Shown in pieces: positions 1 to 9,041 of a stretch of DNA of 64,000 nucleotides. Position 1 is the first letter of the stretch. Each line of letters starts with the position of its first letter. Source of the stretch: Lysinibacillus mangiferihumi. Its GTDB lineage: Bacteria > Bacillota > Bacilli > Bacillales_A > Planococcaceae. The notes beneath the pieces were generated by a model. It had not been told where the DNA came from, did not search any database, and saw only the letters and a program-made list of their open reading frames with translations. Made by a program: the position numbers and the translations under genes. The DNA is taken from NCBI RefSeq assembly GCF_003049665.1, contig NZ_PYWM01000005.1, forward strand, positions 156,040-220,039. Direction: 5' to 3'.

Positions 1-445
1 ATTAAAACCTGTACAATGGTTTGTGAAAAATGGTACACAACACCAGTTTATCGATGCATCGGGACAAACATATGTTTACGGCTATCCGATTTGGTTTGCG
101 TTGTTGTTCTGCTTTGCAGTTGGCTTTGCATCAGGATTATTTGGTATTGGTGGCGGCTCGATGGTTGTGCCTGCAATGATCATATTATTTTTATTTCCAC
201 CCCATGTGGCAGTGGCAACATCCATGTTTATGGTGTTCTTAACATCCATTGTGAACTCCGCAAGCCATATTTATTTAGGTCATGTACCATGGCTTTATAC
301 GATTCCAGTTATTCCTGGGGCTTATATTGGAGCTAAGTTAGGAGCAGCACTCAATAAAAAAATTAAATCAGATACACTTGTCCTGGCACTTCGAATTATT
401 TTATTATTATTAGGAATTCGTTCCATTATAGAGGGCTTATTGTAA
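1..445 (+). CDS. yunE: TauE/SafE-type membrane permease, 3' part
   Basis: The reading frame is open to the left edge of the window, so only the C-terminal part of about 147 residues is present. It has several hydrophobic segments and a glycine-rich GLFGIGGGSMVVP stretch, typical of the second half of TauE/SafE (DUF81) permeases that move sulfite, sulfonates or related anions. It ends 16 bases before yunD, as yunE precedes yunD in Bacillus subtilis. The substrate cannot be told from sequence. The GTG at 23 is internal and is not the real start. Confidence 0.85.
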   Translation, partial: LKPVQWFVKNGTQHQFIDASGQTYVYGYPIWFALLFCFAVGFASGLFGIGGGSMVVPAMIILFLFPPHVAVATSMFMVFLTSIVNSASHIYLGHVPWLYTIPVIPGAYIGAKLGAALNKKIKSDTLVLALRIILLLLGIRSIIEGLL

Positions 446-461
446 AGAAGAGGTGGCTGGA

Positions 462-1829
462 ATGCTAGAAAAAATTCATATTTTTCACACAAATGATTTG
501 CATAGTCATTTTAAGTATTGGCCACGCATGCAAAACTATGTCAATGCGCAACGTGCTCAATATGCAGCTCTAGGGGAAACTAGCTTTTTAGTTGATGTTG
601 GAGATCATCTAGATAGGTCAAATATTTATACAGATGCGACTATTGGGAAGGGAAATGTCCAATTATTAAACGATGCAGGTTATGATGTTGTGACAATCGG
701 TAACAATGAAGGCATTACACTGTCTCATGATGAGTTGTTTCATCTATATGATGACGCGCTATTTGAAGTCGTAGTGGCGAACTTTAATGCCTTGAAGGGA
801 CAAAACCCAATGTGGCTAAAGCCTTACGTTGTGTTAACTACAAAAAATGACACGAAAATCGCGGTTATTGCAGCGACAGCTATGTTCGAAATTTATTATA
901 AGGAATTGCAATGGCAAATAGACGATGCACGAAGTTCCCTTATTCGATTAACCCATCAACTGCGTAAAGAAGTAGACATTGTTGTTTGTCTGTCACATTT
1001 AGGAATTACTGAAGATGAACTGCTCGCAGAGGAATGTCCTGAAATTGATGTTATCTTTGGGTCTCATACGCATCATACATTGCCAAATGGAAAGTTCATC
1101 AATGGTGTATTGCTTACTGGCGGAGGAAAATTTGGCCAATATACTGGACATCTCGTGATAGAATATGATAAAAAAACGAGAGAAATTGTTGAAAAAAAGG
1201 ATACTTTAATTCATAATAAGGACTTGCCAATTGTTGAAAATGAAAATGAATTTTTGCTAACTTTAGAAGAAGAAGGCAAAAGGTTATTAGACAAGCCTGT
1301 ATTTTCAACAGAAAAAATGTACAATAAAGAATGGTTCCATTACTCACAATTATCTCACTTATTTGCGCAAGCAATTATAGAAAAAAGCGGTGCAGATTGT
1401 GCGTTATTTAATGCAGGGATTTTTTTAGAGGGCCTTCCAAAAGGAACGGTAACCGCGCTTGATTTACATAAAATTTTTCCACATCCAATTAATTTATGTA
1501 CAATCGAATTGTCGGTATCTGAAATAAAAGAGATTTTTCAGCAATCGAAAAATGAAGAGTGGCCCAATATGGAGCTTAAAGGATTAGGGTTTAGGGGCGT
1601 TGTTTTTGGTAAGATGCTGACGTATGGCTTTGCAATGAATGAGGAGCGTCAATTGCTCATTAATGGAAAGATTGCAGATAATGAACGTACTTATAAATTA
1701 GTAACGCTGGATTTATTTACGTTCGGTTATTTTTATCCTAGCTTTAAATATGCAAAGAAAAAATATATTTTACCTGATTTTTTACGAAACATTATGTTAG
1801 ATTATGGGCAAAGTTTCTTTAAGCGATAG
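462..1829 (+). CDS. yunD: Metallophosphoesterase / 5'-nucleotidase family protein YunD
   Basis: A 455-residue protein of the calcineurin-like 5'-nucleotidase family. The first metal motif HTNDLHSH is at residues 9-16, followed by VDVGDH (44-49), a GNNE block near residue 78 and GSHTHH in the middle; the C-terminal half fits a 5'-nucleotidase C domain. No signal peptide is seen, so it is probably cytoplasmic. The ATG at 462 is chosen over the in-frame GTG at 453 because AGGTGG at 451-456 gives it the right spacing. It follows the permease gene closely and is likely co-transcribed. The substrate is not known from sequence. Confidence 0.88.
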   Translation: MLEKIHIFHTNDLHSHFKYWPRMQNYVNAQRAQYAALGETSFLVDVGDHLDRSNIYTDATIGKGNVQLLNDAGYDVVTIGNNEGITLSHDELFHLYDDALFEVVVANFNALKGQNPMWLKPYVVLTTKNDTKIAVIAATAMFEIYYKELQWQIDDARSSLIRLTHQLRKEVDIVVCLSHLGITEDELLAEECPEIDVIFGSHTHHTLPNGKFINGVLLTGGGKFGQYTGHLVIEYDKKTREIVEKKDTLIHNKDLPIVENENEFLLTLEEEGKRLLDKPVFSTEKMYNKEWFHYSQLSHLFAQAIIEKSGADCALFNAGIFLEGLPKGTVTALDLHKIFPHPINLCTIELSVSEIKEIFQQSKNEEWPNMELKGLGFRGVVFGKMLTYGFAMNEERQLLINGKIADNERTYKLVTLDLFTFGYFYPSFKYAKKKYILPDFLRNIMLDYGQSFFKR

Positions 1830-1864
1830 ATAAAATGCTTTAAGAATGGATTGGGGAAGAAGTC

Positions 1865-2974
1865 ATGCGATTAATTTCAATCGATGTATTAAAAGAAGGA
1901 ATGGTACTAGGAAGAACCATTTGGAATGAGGCAGGTCATCCACTTTTAAAGAAAGACGTTGTCATTAATGAACGTATTATTGAAAGACTTCAACAGTTGA
2001 ATACGCATTATTTATATATTGATGACAAAATTTCTGAAGGCATTGAAGTCAAGGAGACAGTTCCTACTGATGTCCGGAATAAAGCCATTTCAACTATTAA
2101 AGATTCTTTCCAATCATTGAATGGTTTAAGTACGGTGAATGCCTCTTATATACTGGATCAACAGTCGAAAGCGATTGTCACGATTGTCGATGAACTACTC
2201 TCAGCTATTACGGGTAATAATGAAATTTTAACGGTTTTAACAGATGCTTATTTATTTGATGAATATTTATATCAGCATTCTTTTCATGTGACTTTATACT
2301 CGATTGCAATAGCAAAAGAATTAGGTCATTCTGCTGAAGATCTTCGTTTAATTGGTATTGGTGCCTTATTGCATGATGTTGGAAAGCTTATGGTGCCGAA
2401 AGAGATATTAAAAAAACCAGGTCGCTTATCACATGAGGAATTTGAGATGATGAAAATGCATACGCGTTACGGGTTTGATTTATTACGTAATTTGCATTCT
2501 ATTTCCTTACTGGTTGCACATTGCGCTTTTCAACATCATGAACGCATTGATGGAAGTGGTTATCCACGTGGCTTAGTTGATTTTGAAATCCATCCATTTG
2601 CCAAAATTATTGGTGTAGCGGATGTATTCGATGCGGTGACGACAAACCGTGTATATCGTGAAAAAATGCTACCATCACAAGGGCTTGCCATTGTTGAAGC
2701 CGGCTCAGGCACTATTTATGATGCACGAATTGTTAATGCATTAAAAAGATCGGTTGTCCATTATCCGAATGGGCTGATTTTAAAATTATCAGATGGTCGC
2801 CGAGGCATTGTTTCTAAACAAAATACGTTTGATGCTGCCTTGCCATGGATTCGAATTTTTGAAGAGCGTAATGAATTACTTACAGCGACATATGAAATTA
2901 ATTTAGTGGACTATCCAACTGTAAAAATTGATAGTATTGAAACTGATTATGTAGTACCAACGAGAGTCGTATAA
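1865..2974 (+). CDS. HD-GYP domain protein, probable cyclic-di-GMP phosphodiesterase
   Basis: A 369-residue protein. The N-terminal 120 residues match no domain I can name. From about residue 130 to 300 there is an HD-GYP domain with HD at 170-171 (ALLHDVGK), HTRYG near 199 and HHERIDGSGYP at 224-234. HD-GYP proteins hydrolyse cyclic di-GMP or related dinucleotides through a metal centre whose ligands appear intact. No membrane segment is seen. A GGGGAAG ribosome site precedes ATG 1865, and a strong terminator follows the stop directly. The signal sensed by the N-terminal region is unknown. Confidence 0.85.
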   Translation: MRLISIDVLKEGMVLGRTIWNEAGHPLLKKDVVINERIIERLQQLNTHYLYIDDKISEGIEVKETVPTDVRNKAISTIKDSFQSLNGLSTVNASYILDQQSKAIVTIVDELLSAITGNNEILTVLTDAYLFDEYLYQHSFHVTLYSIAIAKELGHSAEDLRLIGIGALLHDVGKLMVPKEILKKPGRLSHEEFEMMKMHTRYGFDLLRNLHSISLLVAHCAFQHHERIDGSGYPRGLVDFEIHPFAKIIGVADVFDAVTTNRVYREKMLPSQGLAIVEAGSGTIYDARIVNALKRSVVHYPNGLILKLSDGRRGIVSKQNTFDAALPWIRIFEERNELLTATYEINLVDYPTVKIDSIETDYVVPTRVV

Positions 2975-2980
2975 TTTGCT

Positions 2981-3019
2981 CCTCCTGTTCATACGTTGTA
3001 GAACAGGAGGAGATTTTTT
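2981..3019 (+). terminator. Intrinsic terminator that also carries the yunB ribosome site
   Basis: CCTCCTGTTC (2981-2990) and GAACAGGAGG (3001-3010) form a perfect 10 bp stem with a 10-base loop, followed by AGATTTTTTT. The 3' arm AGGAGG is 8 bases before the TTG start of yunB, so one sequence serves as both terminator arm and Shine-Dalgarno. Confidence 0.85.
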
Positions 3020-3789
3020 TGTTTTTCCCTCGAAAAAGGATGAAATTGCGAACGAATCATAAAAGAGGAATGCAGCTCAATCGTTTAACCTTATTAATTG
3101 TCGCAAGTATTATTTGTATCGCATTATTTCTGTATTTTTTAAATGAGCGTCTTAAACCCACATATTTGGAATATGCAGAAGTGCAGACGAATAAAATTGC
3201 GTCGTATGTTGTTAGTAAAGCCATTAACTCACGTACTTCTAACGTATTGGACGTTAATGATATAATCGAAGATGTACCATCTGGTACGTCAGTGACCACA
3301 AAATTTAATACAGAAATTATTAATAGAGTGCGTGCAGAAACACTTGAACTTGTGAAAATGTATTTAGAACAAGCTGAGCACGGAGAATTGTCCCATTTAC
3401 CGGATTTAGATAATGTTGAATATGATGTGAATAAAATTCAACAAGGAGATGGTATTGTCTTTTTCGTTCCGCTTGCACAGGCTGCTGATATTCCTTTACT
3501 CGGTAATTTAGGGCCTAAAATACCCATACGTTTTCATGTAATTGGCAATGTCCATAGTAATGTTACAGCGGATATTAGAGAATTTGGTATTAATAGTGCG
3601 TATGTCGAAGTTGGCATTCATATAGAAGTGAATGTCCAAATAATTGTGCCATTTGCTAGTAAGTCAACGACGGTATCACAGGATATTCCTGTAGCAATGG
3701 GGTTAACGAGAGGACCAGTACCAAATATTTATACGAATGGCACAGATGCGGTACAGCCATCTATAGAAGTGCCGGTGCCATATCAATAG
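3019..3789 (+). CDS. yunB: Sporulation protein YunB
   Basis: A 256-residue protein with a basic N-terminus, one membrane segment at about residues 20-42 and a soluble remainder, the layout of YunB. In B. subtilis yunB is a mother-cell (sigma-E) sporulation gene placed, as here, next to lipA. The family assignment rests on length, the ERLKPTYLEYAEVQTNKIA region after the membrane segment and synteny. The start is TTG 3019, using AGGAGG at 3005-3010; the ATG at 3040 lacks a comparable ribosome site. It supports the view that the host forms endospores. A sigma-E promoter was not confidently located. Confidence 0.87.
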   Translation: MFFPRKRMKLRTNHKRGMQLNRLTLLIVASIICIALFLYFLNERLKPTYLEYAEVQTNKIASYVVSKAINSRTSNVLDVNDIIEDVPSGTSVTTKFNTEIINRVRAETLELVKMYLEQAEHGELSHLPDLDNVEYDVNKIQQGDGIVFFVPLAQAADIPLLGNLGPKIPIRFHVIGNVHSNVTADIREFGINSAYVEVGIHIEVNVQIIVPFASKSTTVSQDIPVAMGLTRGPVPNIYTNGTDAVQPSIEVPVPYQ

Positions 3790-3904
3790 AAATGTTAGGT
3801 TGAGAGTAAATGTTAGTTGTTGCAGTTCGTGTAATATGATACATTGACAACAGTGATGGTAGATCATATTCAACAAAAGATTACTTTGATAGGGGCGAAA
3901 TTGT

Positions 3905-4828
3905 ATGACATCCTGTAAACCTACTAGCAATGAAAAAGAAGAACATGTAAGAAAACCTGATTGGCTTAAAATTAAACTAAACACGAACGATGAATATAAG
4001 GGTCTTAAAAAGCTTATGCGTGAAAAAAATCTTCATACAGTATGCGAAGAAGCACGTTGTCCAAATATTCATGAATGCTGGGGTGAGCGTCGAACAGCGA
4101 CAATGATGATTTTGGGTTCAGTTTGTACACGCGCATGTCGTTTCTGTGCTGTCAAAACGGGTTTACCAAATGAGTTAGACCTTGCAGAACCAGAACGTGT
4201 GGCAGATTCAGTAGCGATTATGAACTTAAAACATGTTGTTATTACAATGGTGGCTCGTGATGATTTAAAGGATGGCGGTGCAGAAGTGTTAGCGGAAACT
4301 GTGCGCGCTATTCGTCGTAAAAGCCCTTTAACATCAGTAGAAGTATTGCCTTCAGACCTTGGAGGTATTAAGGAAAATCTTCAACTTCTAATGGATGCAA
4401 GACCAGATATTTTAAATCATAATATTGAAACAGTACGTCGTTTAACGCCAAGAGTACGTGCGCGTGCAAAATACGAACGTTCTTTAGACTTTCTTCGTTT
4501 AGCAAAAGAGATGCAACCAGACATTCCAACTAAATCATCATTAATGATTGGCTTAGGTGAAACGCATGAAGAAATTTTAGAAGTAATGGACGATTTACGT
4601 GCGAATAACGTGGATATTATGACAATTGGTCAATATTTACAACCAACAAAAAAACATTTAGCTGTAAAAAAATATTATTCGCCTATTGAATTTGGTAAAC
4701 TTCGCAAAATTGCAATGGAAAAAGGCTTCAAGCATTGTGAAGCAGGCCCACTTGTACGCAGTAGTTACCACGCAGACGAGCAAGTGAATGCCGCAACAAA
4801 AGAGCGACAATTACAGGCTGAAGTGTAA
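3905..4828 (+). CDS. lipA: Lipoyl synthase
   Basis: A 307-residue radical-SAM enzyme that inserts two sulfur atoms into octanoyl groups on the lipoyl domains of 2-oxoacid dehydrogenases and GcvH. Both iron-sulfur sites are complete: the auxiliary cluster C-x4-C-x5-C at C47, C52 and C58, and the radical-SAM CxxxCxxC at C74, C78 and C81. The C-terminal RSSYHAD supplies the conserved serine region. AGGGGCG precedes ATG 3905. The upstream gap holds TTGACA at 3844-3849 and an inverted repeat AATATGAT (3833-3840) / ATCATATT (3863-3870) that may be regulatory. Confidence 0.97.
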   Translation: MTSCKPTSNEKEEHVRKPDWLKIKLNTNDEYKGLKKLMREKNLHTVCEEARCPNIHECWGERRTATMMILGSVCTRACRFCAVKTGLPNELDLAEPERVADSVAIMNLKHVVITMVARDDLKDGGAEVLAETVRAIRRKSPLTSVEVLPSDLGGIKENLQLLMDARPDILNHNIETVRRLTPRVRARAKYERSLDFLRLAKEMQPDIPTKSSLMIGLGETHEEILEVMDDLRANNVDIMTIGQYLQPTKKHLAVKKYYSPIEFGKLRKIAMEKGFKHCEAGPLVRSSYHADEQVNAATKERQLQAEV

Positions 4829-4862
4829 TGTAATTTAGTAGACTTAGAAAGGTGGTGTCACT

Positions 4863-5216
4863 TTGATCATTATTGAAGGATATGAATACGAAGTTGTTGA
4901 AGATTACCGTGAAGCTTTTCAGGAAGAAGTCTTTAAGGAGCGGTACTCAGACATTTTAGTCAAATATGATTATATTGTAGGCGACTGGGGCTATAATCAA
5001 TTGCGGTTAAAAGGTTTTTTTGATGATAAAAATCAGAAATCTACCTTTGATACAAAAATCAGTACGCTACAAGATTACTTATATGAGTATTGTAATTTTG
5101 GCTGTGCTTATTTTGTATTGCGTAAATCCGGTAAAGCTATTTTGCAGCCAGACGTTGTAATAAATGAAGCTACCGAAGTGACAAAACCAAATGACAATGA
5201 ACATATAGCAGAATAG
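4863..5216 (+). CDS. yutD: YutD family protein
   Basis: A 117-residue protein of the YutD family (function unknown), found just after lipA in many Bacillales, as here with 34 bases between. It is acidic and soluble, with conserved-looking ERYSDILVKYDYIVGDWGY and CNFGCAYFVLRK blocks. The start is TTG 4863, preceded by AAAGGTGGT at 4848-4856. A terminator follows. Probably co-transcribed with lipA, although no link to lipoate metabolism can be read from the sequence. Confidence 0.9.
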   Translation: MIIIEGYEYEVVEDYREAFQEEVFKERYSDILVKYDYIVGDWGYNQLRLKGFFDDKNQKSTFDTKISTLQDYLYEYCNFGCAYFVLRKSGKAILQPDVVINEATEVTKPNDNEHIAE

Positions 5217-5224
5217 CTATAACG

Positions 5225-5256
5225 ACCTGATGTGAAATTCGCATCAGGTTTTTTTA
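5225..5256 (+). terminator. Intrinsic terminator after yutD
   Basis: ACCTGATG (5225-5232) pairs with CATCAGGT (5242-5249), the stem can extend inward with GUGA/UUCG-type pairs, and the hairpin is followed by a run of T. Confidence 0.85.
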
Positions 5257-5371
5257 TTTATAGGGGTTATGAAATATTTAAGAGCATTCAACTAATTTAG
5301 AGTGCAATTATTATAATATATAATGAAATAACTACCATTGTAGTAATTTTTGAAGAAGGAGAGGAACAACT

Positions 5372-6196
5372 ATGGAATTTTTTGATCTAATTAAAGCGAT
5401 TATCTTAGGTTTTATTGAAGGAATGACTGAGTTTGCACCTGTTTCATCAACGGGTCACTTGATTATTGTAGATGACATGTGGCTACAAACAAAAAATCTA
5501 TTAGGAGATAAAGCTGCCATTACATTTAAAATTGTTATTCAATTAGGTTCAATTTTAGCTGTTTGTCTTGTTTTTTGGAAACGTTTCGTTAGTCTATTAG
5601 GGTTCTATAAAATAAATAATCATACTTCAACGGCTCACTTCAATTTATTACATCTTGTTATCGGTTTATTACCAGCAACGATACTAGGTCTAATTTTTAA
5701 AGATTTGATAGATGAGCTATTCAATATAAAAGCGGTTATAGTGGCGCTTATTATCGGTGCCAGTCTGATGATTGTAGCTGATAAATTTGGTCCTGAAAAA
5801 CCAAAAGTTGTATCGTTGGATCAAATTACATATAAACAGGCATTTATGGTTGGACTTATGCAATGCTTATCACTATGGCCTGGATTTTCACGTTCAGGAG
5901 CGACGATTTCAGGTGGTGTTTTATTTGGAATGAGTCATCGAATAGCAGCCGATTTTACCTTTATCATGGCTGTACCAATTATGCTAGGAGCGAGTGGTGT
6001 ATCAATTATTAAAAATTGGGATTACTTATCTTTTGATTATGTAGGATTTTATACTGCCGGTTTTATTAGCTCGTTCGCTTTTTCTCTTATTTCTATTCGA
6101 TTCTTTTTAAAGTTGATTTCTCGTATTAAACTGACGCCATTTGCAATTTATCGAATTATATTAGCGATCATAATAGCTTTTATCGTATATTTGTGA
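5372..6196 (+). CDS. uppP: Undecaprenyl-diphosphatase (BacA/UppP)
   Basis: A 274-residue integral membrane enzyme that dephosphorylates undecaprenyl diphosphate to recycle the lipid carrier of cell-wall synthesis; it also gives bacitracin tolerance. Both family motifs are intact: EGMTEFAPVSSTGH at residues 16-29 and PGFSRSGATISGG at 170-182 with the key arginine at 174. About seven hydrophobic segments follow the family pattern. AAGGAGAGG precedes ATG 5372. It is monocistronic: a terminator lies upstream and a degenerate region downstream. Confidence 0.95.
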   Translation: MEFFDLIKAIILGFIEGMTEFAPVSSTGHLIIVDDMWLQTKNLLGDKAAITFKIVIQLGSILAVCLVFWKRFVSLLGFYKINNHTSTAHFNLLHLVIGLLPATILGLIFKDLIDELFNIKAVIVALIIGASLMIVADKFGPEKPKVVSLDQITYKQAFMVGLMQCLSLWPGFSRSGATISGGVLFGMSHRIAADFTFIMAVPIMLGASGVSIIKNWDYLSFDYVGFYTAGFISSFAFSLISIRFFLKLISRIKLTPFAIYRIILAIIIAFIVYL

Positions 6197-7155
6197 TGCA
6201 CTTAGCTATTGAATAGTATAAAATTACATAATATTAAATTTTTATAATATAACAAAATAATAAGGATTATGGTCTGCCGTATTTGTTCGTATTGTTTGCT
6301 GTTGGCTTACCTATAATGTTCTTGTGACTATTCCAGCTAAAACTGCAACTGTTTTGCTTGGGAGTATAGTATTAGTTCGAGATAAAATAGAATTATGGAA
6401 TATTGTAAAGCAATTAAATCAGATAGGATTTAAACGGAGAACATCATTTTGGAACTATAATTAAGATTAAGTCACTCTAATGGTAATTGAAGCACAGTAG
6501 ATTCGAATTATAGTGTTTTAGTAGGAGCATGATGTTTAAAAGTAGATTGGTCATAATCCAGTCGCTTTTAATAAATATGCTATTGATTATCAAATGGCGG
6601 GATCTAGTTTAAGTCAGGGAGCTCGTTATCAGTTGTATTATCAATCACCAAAAGAGAAGGTGAAGTAGGCTTGGTAATAATGAAACTTTCTTAATATTTT
6701 TTGTAGTATGATACAGTAAAAATGAAAATATTCAGATAATAAAAATATCATTTTATTCTTGAAATATCTTTTATATCATACTAAAATGAAGCCATATATA
6801 CCATTTAACATTAAGCCACTTTAATGTTTTAATAGTAAAGAATCAACTCTTACAATTCATAATGAGCTTGAGGAGCTTCTTTCCCCTTCTTCTGAGCTGC
6901 TGGCTTATTTTTCAACACTTCTTCTTATTAGATGATTAATCTATTTGTTCCTCGAGCATATCTTATTGATTTCCAAATTTTGTACAAAGACTTCCATAAT
7001 GCCTTATTAATTGCTAAAAGATTTCTATTTATTTATTCCATTTTCTGAAAATTGAAAAATGTTATTACTTTTATTCTAAAAATATAATAAGTAATCTATT
7101 TTTGTTTAAAAAGTATTTAATATTAATTGATAATTAAGAAAAAGGAGGAGTTTTA
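6197..7155. other. Decayed intergenic region with gene remnants
   Basis: About 960 bases with no intact gene. Short protein-like stretches lie in shifted frames: GLPYLFVLFAVGLPIMFL and stop at 6271-6327; a 45-codon piece from about 6328 to 6464 beginning VTIPAKTATVLLGS; a 40-codon piece at about 6545-6668 ending YYQSPKEKVK directly after an in-frame stop; and on the minus strand a tail ending GKEAPQAHYEL at about 6850-6925. None can be named. The pattern suggests degraded genes next to uppP. Confidence 0.5.
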
Positions 7156-7338
7156 ATGAATATCGGGAATAGTACTATTATTATAGGTGTTGTCCTCATT
7201 TTGATTGGTCTAGTTTACAAACTCTTCTATAATAGCTTTATTTATTTTAAATATTTATTTGAGATAGGGTTTATGTTATTTGGCATAGGTATTCTAATTG
7301 ATGGGATTGAAAAAATGAAGAAGAAAAAGAACATATAG
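7156..7338 (+). CDS. Small two-helix membrane protein, unknown function
   Basis: A 60-residue protein with two hydrophobic stretches (about residues 7-24 and 33-50) and a lysine-rich tail EKMKKKKN. An excellent AAAGGAGGAG at 7141-7150 sits 5 bases before ATG 7156, the main evidence that it is expressed. It is isolated in a region of decayed sequence. No family is recognised; it could be a toxin-like peptide, a small membrane regulator or a relic that still has its start site. Confidence 0.6.
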   Translation: MNIGNSTIIIGVVLILIGLVYKLFYNSFIYFKYLFEIGFMLFGIGILIDGIEKMKKKKNI

Positions 7339-7742
7339 GAACTAGACAGGTACCAGGGGATTGGATTTTTTAAATTTTTTAATGATATTTAAATTGATGG
7401 TCAAATTTTAATAAGCAATGAAATTAAACATAAAGTATTGGTAATGGTGGATTTAAAGCATTTAAAGCAGCCATTCAAAAAGGTAAGAGCGTTAATTCAA
7501 CTATAGGGCTGTAGTCTAAAGACTTTTCTATGAAAAATAGAAAAGTCTTTTTATATGTTTCGCAATGTCAACTGTAATATAAATACAAGAAGGTATGATG
7601 GTCATACGCTGCTATTCCCAGTGACTAACTAGTCTTTTTTGTGAAATGCTTATACTTGAAACGAAAATGAAATGTATTTTTCAATGTGCATTTATAAGTT
7701 GAATTATAATGGGGCACGATATAATTGATTCTTATTAAAGGT
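7339..7742. other. Gene-free gap of about 400 bases with a strong hairpin
   Basis: A protein-like remnant reading NGGFKAFKAAIQKGKSV and ending in a stop lies at about 7441-7512, without a start. It is followed by the terminator-like hairpin at 7518-7550. TATAAT at 7705-7710 is a possible -10 box for the next gene. Nothing else is seen. Confidence 0.45.
7518..7553 (+). terminator. Strong hairpin terminator without an intact upstream gene
   Basis: AAAGACTTTTCTAT (7518-7531) and ATAGAAAAGTCTTT (7537-7550) form a perfect 14 bp stem with a GAAAA loop, followed by TTA. It ends the gene remnant at 7441-7512, as expected of a formerly active transcription unit. Confidence 0.7.
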
Positions 7743-8279
7743 GTGATTTTTATAAAAAGAGCAGTCTTTTTGGACCGTGATGGGGTTATTAACGAAGTGT
7801 TGACAAAAAGAGTTAAATTTGTGAATAAACCGCAGCAACTGTTTTTCTTACCACGCGTACCAGAAGCAATAAAAAAATTGAATGAGTTTTTTGATTTTGT
7901 CTTTGTTGTAACCAATCAAGGTGGCGTAGGCTTAGGATTTATGAAAGAAGGTCAGCTCAAAAAAATACACATGCATATGACAAATGAATTAAAGACACAA
8001 GGTGCTATCATTCATGAAGTCGTGTATTGCCCTCATAAACCAAAAGCTGGTTGTGATTGTCGGAAACCAAATAGCAAGTTAATTGTAGACCTTGCTGAAA
8101 AATACAATGTGGATTTATCAAAATCTTATATGGTGGGGGATACAGATACAGACATTATTGCAGGCAAACGAGCTGGTACAAAAGGCGTTTTTTTAGGTAA
8201 ATATGATCCACTTGCGGATGCCGTATTCCCAGATTTAATAAGTGCTGTTGACTGGATAATAGAAGATGCACACTTATAG
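7743..8279 (+). CDS. HAD-IIIA phosphatase, GmhB/HisB-N type
   Basis: A roughly 180-residue HAD hydrolase with the nucleophile motif FLDRDGVINE at its start, VVTNQGGVG in the middle, the zinc-loop motif CPHKPKAGCDC and the metal motif GDTDTD. This is the architecture of D-glycero-D-manno-heptose-1,7-bisphosphate 7-phosphatase and HisB-N; in Firmicutes the substrate is often unknown. The start is uncertain. The frame is open from TTG 7725; GTG 7743 is the nearest standard codon; but homologues would begin at the ATA at 7752, which alone has a well-placed AAAGGTG (7737-7743). A possible -10 TATAAT lies at 7705-7710. Confidence 0.85.
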   Translation: MIFIKRAVFLDRDGVINEVLTKRVKFVNKPQQLFFLPRVPEAIKKLNEFFDFVFVVTNQGGVGLGFMKEGQLKKIHMHMTNELKTQGAIIHEVVYCPHKPKAGCDCRKPNSKLIVDLAEKYNVDLSKSYMVGDTDTDIIAGKRAGTKGVFLGKYDPLADAVFPDLISAVDWIIEDAHL

Positions 8280-8343
8280 CTTTTATTGCAATAAAGTATA
8301 AATCACTTGAAAAAGGATAGTTTATAAAATGGAGGTGATAATT

Positions 8344-8523
8344 ATGGCGAACGAGAAAAAAAAGAAAAGACAATTAGACCGTGAAGAATATGGATATGGA
8401 TTTGATATTAGTGTGGATGATTTAGCTGTTATCGGGCAAAATAAACAGGCGAAAAAGCAAAATGATAATGAAAACAAAAACAAACCACATAATAAAGATA
8501 ACCCTTCCACTTTAAATAAATAA
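8344..8523 (+). CDS. Small hydrophilic protein, unknown function
   Basis: A 59-residue charged protein: a lysine run at residues 5-8, a middle DREEYGYGFDISVDDLAVIG block and an Asn/Lys-rich, probably disordered tail. GGAGGTGAT at 8331-8339 fixes ATG 8344; an upstream in-frame ATG at 8329 overlaps that ribosome site and is unlikely. No family is recognised. It lies between a HAD phosphatase and a bidirectional terminator and is probably transcribed alone or with the phosphatase. Confidence 0.7.
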   Translation: MANEKKKKRQLDREEYGYGFDISVDDLAVIGQNKQAKKQNDNENKNKPHNKDNPSTLNK

Positions 8524-8600
8524 TGATACGTAAGTGGTCCTATATTTAGTGTAATTGATTCAAAAAATAAAATTCGATAGACATGATGGGATTTTGACAA

Positions 8601-8668
8601 AAAAATTTCGCTATATGCCAAAGGGTCTATTGCAGTCCCAAGCAAATGGATTAGCGAAATTTTTTTAT
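8601..8668. terminator. Long-loop bidirectional terminator
   Basis: AAAAATTTCGCTA (8601-8613) pairs with TAGCGAAATTTTT (8652-8664) across a 38-base loop, with A and T runs on both sides, between two convergent genes. Confidence 0.65.
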
Positions 8669-8686
8669 TTAAATCTTTTTACAGTA

Positions 8687-8953
8687 TTAGTTTAGTAATT
8701 CCCGTAAGTATTCACGCAGTTCGACTGTCTCTTCTTCCGAACGGTTGTATACGTGTTCAAGATAGCCAGGTTCTTCTATGTCATCTGGTCCTATAATCGC
8801 AAAACGGCCAAATTGGATATCCATCACAAGTACTTTGCCAAAGAAGCGGCCAGATTGTAAAATGGCTAAATCGTAGCGTAGTTTCTGTCCTGCAAAACTA
8901 ACAAAGCGTGTTTTTGTATCTTCTACATCATCATATAAGAAAAAACGTTCCAT
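8687..8953 (-). CDS. DUF3055 family protein
   Basis: An 88-residue acidic protein matching the DUF3055 pattern: ERFFLYDD at the start, FAGQKLRYDLAILQS, GRFAIIGPDD, then a helical EEETVELREYLRELL tail. The family is small, soluble, common in Bacillales and of unknown function. AGGAGATT precedes its ATG on the minus strand. It is divergent from the yutE-like gene, with about 90 bases between them. Confidence 0.85.
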   Translation of the reverse strand: MERFFLYDDVEDTKTRFVSFAGQKLRYDLAILQSGRFFGKVLVMDIQFGRFAIIGPDDIEEPGYLEHVYNRSEEETVELREYLRELLN

Positions 8954-9041
8954 CTTTTAATCTCCTTCCAGTCCTATAGATATGGTACTATAGAAGAGAA
9001 AAGACTATCAACTTTAAATGATTTGAATGGGGGCTTTCCTT

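Noticed and set aside
453..461. GTG 453 as yunD start
   Set aside because: It is inside the ribosome site AGGTGG that serves ATG 462.
9027..9041. ATG 9027 as yutE start
   Set aside because: The only ribosome site, GGGGG, overlaps this codon, and the family begins at MYFVDR.
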